A stretch of 64,000 nt of DNA, taken from NCBI GenBank assembly GCA_022575985.1, contig JAKSXM010000231.1:9798501-9862500 (forward strand), in the 5' to 3' direction. A program made the position numbers and the translations under genes. Below the pieces are notes generated by a model that was given only the letters and a program-made list of their open reading frames with translations, was not told the origin of the DNA and ran no database searches. The stretch is from Anagrus nilaparvatae. Lineage: Eukaryota > Arthropoda > Insecta > Hymenoptera > Mymaridae. Positions 33,858 through 43,031 of the stretch are shown one piece after another (positions within the stretch are counted from its first letter, which is position 1; each line of letters opens with the position of its first letter).

Positions 33858-34235
33858 AAACAATTTTTAGTAGTGGCGGTAGGCCCGAAATCGGTCAATC
33901 TAATTTTTATTTAATTTTTTGACCAAAAATAAAAGATCTCCGGAAATATTGATTAAATTTTCACAAAATTAAGTGCCAAAAGTTTTTTGAGTCGCTGATT
34001 CTGATTTTAGTGTTAAACATGTCTTGTAAACAACAAGACGGGTAGTCTTGTTGTTTTAAGGGTGTTTAGAAAAATTCCGACACTAAAATCAGAATCAGCG
34101 ACTCAAAAAACTTTTGGCTTTTATTTTTGTGAAAATTTATTCAATATTTCCGGAGATCTTTTATTTTTGGTCAAAAAATTAGATAAAAATTAGATTGACC
34201 AAATTCGGGCCAATCGCCACTACTAAAAATTGTTT
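33858..34235. mobile_element. Foldback element C (378 bp), TA duplication
   Basis: The left end AAACAATTTTTAGTAGTGGC is inverted at the right end (GCCACTACTAAAAATTGTTT), with TA outside both. The arms match for ~165 bp (GAGTCGCTGATTCTGATTTT against AAAATCAGAATCAGCGACTC; AGATCTCCGGAAATATT against AATATTTCCGGAGATCT). The centre CAACAAGACGGGTAGTCTTGTTG is itself a hairpin. Confidence 0.9.
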
Positions 34236-35069
34236 TAACCAATAAAAGGCACCTTTCTCTTACAATAAAAGTTTGCGAGAATTTATAATAACTTTTATGC
34301 TCTTAAAAGTTAAAAAAATGAAAAATATAAAAAAAATTAAAATGTCTATAAAAAATCAAGCACAAGACTTAGGAGGCTGAAAATTGAGCTTATATCTTAT
34401 TTTGGATATTAATTTGAAGGAAAAATATTTTGGGACTGATTTGAAGACCCAAAAGTTAGAAAAATAATTTGTATTCCATTTTGGTATAACGTTAGGCTCC
34501 TGAATAAAAAGTATAGCCGTTTTTGGTTAAACTTTCTACATGCCTATTTTTCTAGAATAATTTCCATTAAACGGAAAAGCGTTATATATCTCGATATATG
34601 TCGTTTTCTGAGGAAATAAAAGGAAAAAATGCGTTTCGGTAGCTGCATGAGGTTAACCATAAAGTATATATAAAACACTAATACTTTCAACTTACATGAA
34701 TTTTTCTATAGTTTATTTTTACCGCAAAATACCGAAAAATTCTTTTTAAAAAATCAAAAAATTTGTATTACTCCAAAGAATTTTAAAAAATTTTTAAAGA
34801 AACGTCCATTTTTAATGAAATTTTAACTGAGTATGTATAAATTAGTACCGGATCGAGTAATCCCAATTGCGACCGTAAAATTTTATTATATTTCGAAGAT
34901 ATTTCACTTTATAATCAAATTTTCAAAAAATTTATTTTTCCCAAAAATAGCAAAAATATCTCCAAAAGTGCGATAGATGAGTCGCAAAACTATGCCCCAT
35001 GTCACTGCAGACATTTTTTCTTTATTTTGACAACGGTTTTATTCCACTTATTGGTTTGATTTTGATGAT

Positions 35070-35070
<1 letters not shown>
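34236..35070. other. AT-rich DNA ending in a (CA)n-associated repeat
   Basis: 34930-35060 contains AAAAGTGCGATAGATGAGTC and CAACGGTTTTATTCCACTTA, which recur in diverged form near 36330-36425. It is therefore a dispersed (CA)n-linked repeat. No gene. Confidence 0.4.

Positions 35071-35121
<51 letters not shown>
35071..35121. repeat. (CA)n microsatellite
   Basis: A pure CA run of ~24 units. Confidence 0.97.
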
Positions 35122-35126
<5 letters not shown>

Positions 35127-35154
35127 AGTCACAAAAATAAATTTTATATACTAG

Positions 35155-35196
35155 TAAGATAAAATAAGATAAGATAAGATAAGATAAGATAAGATT
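35155..35196. repeat. (GATAA)n microsatellite
   Basis: About seven AAGAT/GATAA pentamers. Confidence 0.9.
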
Positions 35197-35280
35197 AAAT
35201 ACACCATATGTACACAAAATTTTGAAATATATCCTTAGATCTGTTTTCGTAAAAAAATAACTGGAATACATACATACATA

Positions 35281-35630
35281 CTGTGACAATTATTTCATGA
35301 GCGCTGTTTGATAGGCTATAATTTTGGTTGGAATAAAAATCCTGATTGCTAAGCATTCAGAAAAATCCTGATTGCTTAGCATTCAGGAAAACCCTAATTG
35401 CTCAGCGTCCAGGAAAATCTTGATCGCTTAGCTTTCAGGAAGTCCCTGGTTGCTTAGGAAATTCAGGAAATCCTAATTTAAAAAAAAAACCTGCGGAAAT
35501 TGAGATAAAGCGATTTTTTCGAAAAGGAAATTTCCCTTTCATTTCTACAACCCTACTGATGATTCATGCCAAGTTTCGTCAAAAATATTAATTCCAACCA
35601 AAATTATAGCCTATTAAACAATTGTCACAG
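35281..35630. mobile_element. MITE with a tandem-repeat core
   Basis: The end CTGTGACAATT and the inner block ATAGGCTATAATTTTGGTTG (35312-35331) are inverted at 35588-35630 (CAACCAAAATTATAGCCTAT ... AATTGTCACAG). No simple target duplication seen. The core holds a ~29-bp tandem array. Confidence 0.85.
35337..35480. repeat. ~29-bp tandem repeat, five copies
   Basis: Units are of the form AATCCTGATTGCTTAGCATT followed by CAGGAAA, progressively diverged (GATCGCTTAGCTTTCAGG, GGTTGCTTAGGAAATTCAGG). Confidence 0.85.
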
Positions 35631-36550
35631 GTTACATACATGCAATTCCCTGCTCTTTTAATAGAATAAGATTTCCTAGCTTTATAGAATTTAAAGCATA
35701 TTAATTATATAATAATTACAAAAATTACAAGAAACATGTTTCTATTTTAGTAGATTATTTATAAAAATCTCGAATTTATTTTCTGCGTGTGCGAGAGCTC
35801 CTGATTTTTTACAATTAGTATTTTTTATCATTTACCTAGAAAAGCTATACGATATCTTATTCTTTAGGAACTGCTCCCGCGCTCTGTTCCCAAAAAAATT
35901 ATAATTTTGTACTGCTAACAATGTTTGCAAAAAAAGCTGGAGAAAAAACAAAATTAAAATGAAAATTTTTTTAAATTGTCTGCCGAAAAGTTATATAAAT
36001 TTTTAAGGACAGGTCCGCTATGAATAAAAATTTAAAGGAATACATAGAAATTAGTGAAAAATCAAATAATACCAACTGCAAAAGTAAATTTTAATATTTT
36101 ATATGTTTTCAAAAAATTAAAAATATTTATTTTTCATTAAAACGCACTAAAACTTTAGTATCCCAAAAAGTAGGATAGTTAAGTCAAAATAATACGGTTA
36201 TGTAAACCGATTTCAACTGGTGTCAACCTTTTTTTGACACCAGTTTCTTGAGTTGTGACGATTCAGACACACGCGCACACGCTCACACACACACACACAT
36301 ATTTTTAAATATAGAAAAAAGTACTAAAAATTTAATATTCCAAAAACTGCGATAGCTGAACCAAATCATATGACCTATGTTACCCGTGCACTTTTCTTTT
36401 TTGATTTTACACCGGTTTTATGATAATTAGTTTAGCATATCGTGAGCTATAAAGGTACACATATAACAACAGGCATGCAAATATATTTTCAAATATATAG
36501 AATAGTAAGATATATTGAAACTAACTAATGAAGTGATTTTATTTTTATAG
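35631..36550. other. Non-coding; (CA)n-associated repeat at 36177-36425; presumed intron end
   Basis: Contains a degenerate (CA)n at 36268-36300 flanked by the same words as near 35000. If the exon at 36551 is real, this is the 3' end of its upstream intron, closing with the pyrimidine-rich TTTTATTTTTATAG. Confidence 0.5.
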
Positions 36551-36739
36551 GTACTGCCATTCTTTTCAAGAACTGTTGATCATTCATTATGTGCAACTGA
36601 AATTGGTCGAAGCGAGAGGACATATAACGGAAATGATACTGTTGAAAGTCTATTACCCCCACAATCTGCAAAGAGAAATTCTGGATCTGAAATAATTGCC
36701 CTTGAATCACTAAATAGCAGTTCAAAAGTACTTGATTAA
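36551..36739 (+). CDS. Terminal coding exon of an unidentified host-like gene
   Basis: Directly after an acceptor (TTTTATTTTTATAG at 36537-36550) a 62-codon frame runs to a TAA at 36737-36739. It starts VLPFFSRTVDHSLCATEIGR and ends ALESLNSSSKVLD. GC content and residue diversity (R, C, H, P, W-free, serine-rich) are far above its surroundings and it has no internal stop, unlike every transposon remnant nearby. The serine-rich, charged, non-globular tail looks like the cytoplasmic or regulatory C-terminus of a larger protein. No upstream exon was found in the window, so the preceding intron probably extends through much of it. The minus ORF 36525-36785 is its shadow. The first codon phase assumes phase 0. 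Gene identity unknown. Confidence 0.55.
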   Translation, partial: VLPFFSRTVDHSLCATEIGRSERTYNGNDTVESLLPPQSAKRNSGSEIIALESLNSSSKVLD

Positions 36740-37246
36740 ATATTCTATTTATACAAAAAAAAAAAATGTTTTTATTATTGTACATAATAATGATTGTGAT
36801 TAAATATTTACAAAAGAAAAATTAAACAGCTATTTATAATTGTTTTACTTTATTGATAAGTGTTAAATTTCAAAGAAATCAAAATTATGATGTTTCTTGC
36901 ATGTATAATTGTAAATAAATAAATATATGTTTCATAAAATTAATATGTTAATGTTTATTACATTAATATTACTGAATATTCATTTAGCTATTTTTAGAGT
37001 AATATTTATTTAGTAAATGTTACTGTTATTATCAACCATAAAAATATAAAGAAATTTAAAAAATTTTTAATTTTTATAATATTTAAAAAAAAATAAATTC
37101 ATGTTTCATAATTTCATTCATTAAAACCTATATTTAAAAAAAAAAATTGTAAAAAAAACCAAAAAATATTTAATTCAAGATGCAAGAAGGCAGTAATAAA
37201 TGCTTTAAAATATGAAAACAAAATAATATCTTCATTTTTAATAGTA
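36740..37246 (+). other. Presumed 3' UTR / AT-rich flank
   Basis: Follows the exon stop. AATAAA-like signals occur at ~36911-36920 (AAATAAATAAATA). The rest is A/T homopolymers and holds no gene. Confidence 0.35.
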
Positions 37247-37699
37247 CTCCAGTCAAATCACGGAGGGGGGTGGTATTGTTTGTGGCCGCCACCAGATTTG
37301 GTCTACTATAGGTTTTTTGGGTCGCTGAACACGAAAATCGGGGTCTTTTCTATGCGCAATTGGGGCTTGACCCTTAAATCGGGCAAAACTGCCCCTAAAA
37401 AGGGAATTTTTGCTGTATTCATTGTAAGCCTTTGAAATTTGGTATACGGGGGTTTTTTGGGTCGCTGATAACGAATATTGCAGGTATAACTATGAAAAAT
37501 TACCCCTTCACCCTTAAATTGGACAAAACTACCACTAAAAGGGGTGTCAAAGGGGTTCACTATACTTTCACTCTATCCCTCCAAGATACGACCTATTAGG
37601 TTTTTTTGGGTCGCTGATCACAAAAATCGATGTCTTTTCAATTAAAACTTAACTCTTCACCCTTAAATTAGCCAAAACTACCCCTAAAAGGGGTATTTT

Positions 37700-39022
37700 T
37701 GCAAAGGACCCTGCACAAACCTTATGGGATTCGGGTTTCGGCGGAATCGGCTGAATTTTTGGTATGTTGTACATTTCGTCATCCTGAACAAAAGTCTCAA
37801 TGGGCACGAAGCTCTAAAATGCTTTCTTCGGCTCCCACAAAGCTCCAAAGCTCCACAGATCCAACATTATTTACTACTGGAAAAGGTCATATTTTATTTT
37901 TTTAATGCATCCTTTGATAAACAAAAGTAAATAGTCTTACGTTTTTGTTGTCGCTGAATTCAAACCTGATGTCAGAAAAATGATATTGACAGTTGACAGC
38001 TGTCAACTAGCTGTCAAACGGTAATTTATAATTGGGATTTATGAAACCAACACACATATATATGTTTTTGTTGTTGCTGAATTCAAATCTGATGTCAGGA
38101 AAATGATATTGACAGCTGTCAACTAGCTGTCAAATGGTAGAAGGTAATCGGGATTTAAAAAATCAGCACATATTTATATGCTTTTTTCGTCACTGTATTC
38201 AAATCTGCTGACAAAAAATTGACATTTAAAGTTGACAGCTGTCAATATCATTTTTCTGACATCAGATTTGAATTCAGCGACAACAAAAACATATATATGT
38301 GTGCTGCTTTCATAATCCTGATTATAAATTACCATTTGACAGCTGTCAAACAGCTGTCAATATCATTTTTCTGACATCAGATTTGAATTCAACGACAACA
38401 AAAACATATATATATATATGCTATTTTCATAAATCCCGATTATAAATTACCGTTTGACAGCTAGTTGACAGCTGTCAACTGTCAATATCATTTTTCTGAC
38501 ATCAGATTTAAATTCAGCGACAACAAGAACATATATATATGTGCTATTTTCATAAATCCCGATTATAAATTACCGTTTGACAGCTAGTTGACAGCTGTCA
38601 ACTGTCAATATCATTTTTCTGACATCAGATTTAAATTCAGCGACAACAAGAACATATATATATGTGCTATTTTCATAAATCCCGATTATAAATTACCGTT
38701 TGACAGCTAGTTGACAGCTGTCAACTGTCAATATCATTTTTCTGACATCAGATTTGAATTCAGCGACAACAAAAACGTGAGACTATTTACTTTTATTTAT
38801 CAAAAGATGCATTAAAAAAATAAAATATGACCTTTTCCAGTAGTAAATAATGTCGGATCTGTGGAGCTTCGGAGCTTTGTGGAAGCCGAAGAAAGCATTT
38901 TGGAGCTTCGTGCCCATTGAGACTTTTGCTCAGGATGACGAAATGTATAACATACCAAAAATTCAGCCAATTCCGCCGAAACCCGAATCCCATAAGGTTT
39001 GTGCGGGGTCCTTTCACTCTAG
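37700..39022. repeat. Inner palindrome of D
   Basis: GGACCCTGCACAAACCTTAT at the left pairs with ATAAGGTTTGTGCGGGGTCC at the right, with ~220-bp near-identical arms (CATTTCGTCATCCTGAACAA against the inverted copy). The centre is the tandem array below, so a hairpin with a repetitive loop would form. Confidence 0.85.
37935..38785. repeat. ~125-bp tandem array with TGACAGCTGTCA words
   Basis: Units read ATCATTTTTCTGACATCAGA, ATTCAGCGACAACAA.AACA, TATATATG, TAAATCCCGATTATAAATTA and TTTGACAGCTAGTTGACAGC. The last three units (from ~38490, 38610 and 38735) are almost identical. Units before ~38170 are in the opposite orientation. The dense CAGCTG words are E-box-like palindromes, though I see no regulatory role. 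Confidence 0.85.
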
Positions 39023-39264
39023 CCCTCCAATATTTGGTCTAATAATCGTTTTTGGGGTCGCTGATCACGAATATTGAAGTTATAACTATGAAAAATAACC
39101 CCTTCACCCTTATTTTTTTAATTTCGCTCTAGCCCTCCAAGATTTGGTCTTATAGGGTTTTTTAGGTCGCTGATAATGAAAATCGGGTTTTTTTCAATTT
39201 AAAATTAGGTCTTCAGCCTCAAATTTGCTAAAACTACTCCTAAAAGGTTTGAAAGGTATAAATA

Positions 39265-39835
39265 AATGAATCATATATTTTACAAGTTATATCTTATTTA
39301 TAAAATAAAGGTAAGCAAATGTTTTATCATTTGAAAAATTTTTCAAAAATTAAAAAAAAATTTTTTTGCATTAAGGATGTTGCTCACCTTTTTTGTTTGC
39401 GTATAGATTTTAATAAAAGTTGGTATATACCAAGAAATCATATTAAAAAATACATATTTAAAATTAGAAGATCCTAGGGTGACTCCTTCATTATTAAATA
39501 ATTAAAAATAATTTTGCTTCTCCGAGCATCTTATACACGTGATTCTTATGGGACGACATTTTACAATAAAAAATTAAAGTATTTTTTGCGTACAGTTTTT
39601 GATAAAAAAATTATAACATATAAAAAACATATCGTAGAATATAATTATTCAATTTATTTTAGACTAGGGTGGTTTGTTTATAACGAAAATTTTATTTATT
39701 TAACAATGCTATCGTATAGTTGTGCGCGCGCAAGGTTCTCGCTTCTATAGTAATATGATAGAAAGAGAGAGTAATAGTTTCTTATTTCTATTATCCCCAG
39801 CTTGGTAGTTATCATCCTTAAACAAAACTTTTATT
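39265..39835. other. Non-palindromic insert inside D
   Basis: AT-rich with no matching partner in the opposite arm. The 78-codon ORF at 39514-39750 has no recognisable domain. GTGCGCGCGCAAGG at ~39720 is a local GC spike. Confidence 0.4.
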
Positions 39836-40284
39836 ATGCCTCAAAATAACCCTTTAAGGGCTGTTTATAGTGATCAGCGAACTAAAAAACCCTATCAGAC
39901 TAAATCTTAGAAGGCTAGAACGAATATAGCGAAAGCGCCCCTTTTAGGAGTAGTTTCGGCTAATATAAGGTTGAAGAGTTACGTTTTAATTGAAAAGACA
40001 TCGATTTTTGTGATCAGTGCACCAAAAAACCCTATTGCACCAAATCTTGAAGGGCTAGATTGAAAGTAGCAAAAACACCCCTTTCAGGGGTAGTTTTGCC
40101 CAATTTAAGGGTGAAGGGGTAATTTTTAATAATTATAACTGTAATATTTGTTATCAGTGACCCAAAAAACCCCCGTATACCAAATTTCAAAGGCTTACAG
40201 TGAATACAGCAAAAATTCCCTAGTTAAGGGCAGTTTTGCCCAATTTAAGGGTGAAGGGGTAATTTTTCATAGTTAAAACTGCAA

Positions 40285-41350
40285 CACTGAAAAACCGCAA
40301 CCATTGAAGCAATGACTTAGAAGCGATTGAAATATGCCAATAGAATATATCATTGATTTGATGGCGCCGCTATTAAACGAATAGCTTCTCGCCATTAATA
40401 TGGCAGTCATTGTTTTGATGTAAATTTTCGTCAAAATAAAAGAAAATATAAGATTGAATTAATAGAGAGCATACAATCAAAATAATTGTTTTTAATATTT
40501 TCATTTAACGTTTAAAAACATTCAATCAATAGAAATTGATTTTAGTTCAATAATATTAATAATAACAAAACAAATTACGTATTGTGCATATGTCTAGGTA
40601 TACTATTCTTTCTCTTTCTATCCTTCTGCGTATTTATTGTTTACTCAGACTTGGCGCGCGCGGTGTTTTTGTTTATATTATTGCTATTCATTATTACTCT
40701 TATAAAGAAATGGAATTACCTGAAAATCATTTATTATAAATTTAATTATTATTTTTAATCATGCATTTCGCTAGATATGCATAAATTACTCTGAATATTA
40801 AAAAAAGGAGTGGGAAAATTATTATCTGTAACATATAGTCTTCAAAATTTTTTTATAAACACAAAGAGTCCTGCTGGCGTAATGGATAAGGTCGCTGCTT
40901 ACTGATCAACACGGTTCACAACGGTATCCAGTTCGATCCCGGATGAAGTCGCAGTTTTTTTATTTGATTATAAATTAAAAAAAAAATTAAATTCATAAAT
41001 GTATAATAATGTAATAATAATTAATAAAAAAAATAATTAATAAAAAAAATCGAAAAATAATATAACAAATTAACAATATACCGCCTTAAAAAAAAAATAC
41101 ACAAGCGAGGAATAATTAAATAAGTAAACATTAAAATAAAATAATAAATGTAAAAAAAAAAAAGAAAAAAAAAATTAATTTTTACTTATTTTCTGTTTAT
41201 TATACATTGAAATGATATGTATTCATAATCATTTCAATAGCTTTAAATATTTGAAATAATTTCAATCTCGCCATTGAATTTATGATATCCGTCATTGGCA
41301 TATATCAATTGCTTCTAAGTCATTGTTTCAATGGTACCGGTTTTTCAGTG
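40285..41350. mobile_element. TIR element E nested in D (CACTGAAAAACCG)
   Basis: The left end CACTGAAAAACCG followed by AACCATTGAAGCAATGACTT and ATTGAAATATGCCAAT is inverted at 41290-41350 (ATTGGCATATATCAATTGC ... CGGTTTTTCAGTG). Neighbouring D units show the uninterrupted target CTGCAATATTCGTTATCAGC, so the boundaries are well defined, with AA on both sides. The interior is AT-rich and carries a tRNA-like sequence. No transposase. Confidence 0.85.
40868..40955 (+). tRNA. tRNA-like sequence (internal A and B boxes), probably pseudo
   Basis: An A-box-like TGGCGTAATGGATAAGG, close to the D-arm of arginine-type tRNAs, and a B-box-like AGTTCGATCCC with a 4/5-paired T stem (TCCAG/CCGGA) are ~55 bp apart. 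The acceptor ends (GAGTCCT / TGAAGTC) pair only partly and the anticodon arm does not fold cleanly. Best read as a tRNA-derived sequence captured by element E; a functional tRNA with an intron is possible but less likely. Confidence 0.4.
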
Positions 41351-41754
41351 AATATTCGTTATTAGCGACCCAAAAAAAACCCCGTATACCAAATTTCAAA
41401 GGCTTACAGTGAATACAGCAAAAATGCCCTTTTTAGGGGCAGTTTTGCCCGATTTAAGGGTGAAGGGGTAATTTTTCATAGTTATAACTGCAATATTCGT
41501 TATCAGCGACCCAAAAAACCCCCGTAAACCAAATTTCAAAGGCTTTCAATGAATACAGCAAAAATGCCCTTTTTAGGGGCAGTTTTGCCCGATTTAAGGG
41601 TCAAGCCCCAATTGCGCATAGAAAAAACCCCGATTTTCGTGTTCAGCGACCCAAAAAACCTATAGTAGAGCAAATCTGGTAGCGGCCACAAACAATACCA
41701 CCAAAACCGTGATTTTACTGGAGTATAGTAGTAAAATAATAATTAGATACAAAG

Positions 41755-41977
41755 ATTAAATAGTATATTAAGTATCAAGGGCGTAAAAGTTTCGGCACTA
41801 GCGTGAGCACTAGCACGAGTGCTTGGCGAAGCCGGGCACGAGTGATATGTGTTCACGCTCGTGTCTAAAGTATTTCGCCCATGGTGCTTACACTATTTTT
41901 TGCCCACCTAGGTGTAGAACGAGTTCAGAAAATTCTTTACACACGAGTTTTACGCCCGGGAGGGCAAAAAATATTTT
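41755..41977 (+). repeat. Direct repeat Z, copy 1
   Basis: TAGTATATTAAGTATCAAGG starts a ~200-bp block with CGGCACTAGCGTGAGCACTA, GTGTTCACGCTCGTGTC, TTTTTTGCCCACCTAGG and TTTACGCCCGGGAGGGCAAA. It is repeated almost exactly at 42548-42738. This copy has an extra CGAGTGCTTGGCGAAGCCGG segment. Confidence 0.9.
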
Positions 41978-41979
41978 AT

Positions 41980-42526
41980 TAAGGAGTTACGAGGGTAAAT
42001 AGAAAATTTGAGTCAATATCGACATTACCGACGCTATTTTTTTTTCATAATTTGCAGTTTAAAATAAAATTAGTCTAAAAAATATTTAAAAATGTGTTTA
42101 TTATGTAATATTATTGCAAAAAAATGGCAAAAAAATTATTTTAATTTTATAAATTATGAAAAAACATTATTATTTTAGGTTATGGTACTTGCTAAAACTT
42201 GGTTTTTACCGAATAATTAATGATTGAATATGGTAACCTAGATAAAATAAATTGGAAATATAATCTTTGACAATATATTTATCATATTTAATTAGTTTCA
42301 TTTCCCTGTGTCATCATTATCATACTTTTTGTAAGCTCCAAATATGAATTTCCATAAGAGCAATGTTAAACTGCCGATTTTTAATTTGCAATAAAATAAA
42401 AATTAATGTGGTAACAAAGGTAAAACCAAGTTCTATTCAACTTTCAAAATGTTTAAATTTAATAATTTTCCTGTTTCATTCAGTTCTGTCATCATTTCTA
42501 TTTACCCTCGTAACTCCTTAAATAGT
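41980..42526. mobile_element. Short-armed foldback between the Z repeats
   Basis: AAGGAGTTACGAGGGTAAAT at 41981-42000 is inverted at 42500-42520 (ATTTACCCTCGTAACTCCTT), with weaker inner matches (CAATGTTAAACTGCC region). The interior has AT-rich palindromic halves. Confidence 0.7.
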
Positions 42527-42547
42527 AGGTAGTTAACCAACTAGAGA

Positions 42548-42738
42548 AATAGTATATTAAGTATCAAGGGCGTAAAAGTTTCGGCACTAGCGTGAGCACT
42601 AGCGTGAGCACGACATGTGTTCACGCTCGTGTCTAAAGTATATCGCCCATGATGCTTACACTATTTTTTGCCCACCTAGGCGTAAAACGAGTTCAGAAAA
42701 TTCTTTACACACGAGTTTTACGCCCGGGAGGGCAAAAA
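42548..42738 (+). repeat. Direct repeat Z, copy 2
   Basis: Same block as 41755-41977 minus ~20 bp. With copy 1 it brackets the 41980-42526 palindrome, like a segmental duplication or LTR-like pair. Confidence 0.9.
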
Positions 42739-43031
42739 AATATATATTGAACTTTCTTGTATTTTCAAGTAGTTATGAGAAATAATTTCATTTTCTAGTA
42801 AATATAACCTTAAATACATTTTTAAATTTAAAAAGTTTAATTATTAAATGCCTTAGCTTAAAAGTAAGTTACGCAAAGAAAATCTTAATTTTTATCGTTT
42901 TATTAAATTAAATTTATTAAATTTCTGTCCAAAACAAGCTCTCAAAAATAATTTTGATATATATATATTATATGACCACTCATGACCACAATAATATATG
43001 ACGACTTGCTGACATATGTCCATATACATTA

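Larger units (their letters stand above)
37247..41723. mobile_element. Giant nested foldback element D (~4.5 kb), TA duplication
   Basis: The left end CTCCAGTCAAATCACGG and right end CCGTGATTTTACTGGAG are inverted, with TA outside both. The arms are tandem ~145-bp units, each with TTTTTTGGGTCGCTGATCAC, TTACCCCTTCACCCTTAAAT and GGGCAAAACTGCCCCTAAAA. Left-orientation units start near 37310, 37455, 37600, 39045 and 39160; reverse units lie at ~39880, 40020, 40150, 41360, 41500 and 41640. Nested inside are a second palindrome (37700-39020) and a separate TIR element (40285-41350). Tandem-repeat arms recall Drosophila Foldback elements. No transposase. ORFs at 37306-37560, 37699-37930 and 38793-39077 are arm translations. 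Confidence 0.85.

Noticed and set aside
35002..35289. ORF with poly (CV) dipeptide
   Set aside because: Direct translation of the (CA)n microsatellite on the minus strand.
36525..36785. 86-codon minus ORF
   Set aside because: Shadow of the better supported plus-strand terminal exon; its start lies in A-rich DNA and it lacks motifs.
37990..38780. CRISPR-like array
   Set aside because: Regular repeats exist, but unit and spacer are equally conserved, the units are ~125 bp and sit inside a eukaryotic foldback. It is a satellite, not a CRISPR.
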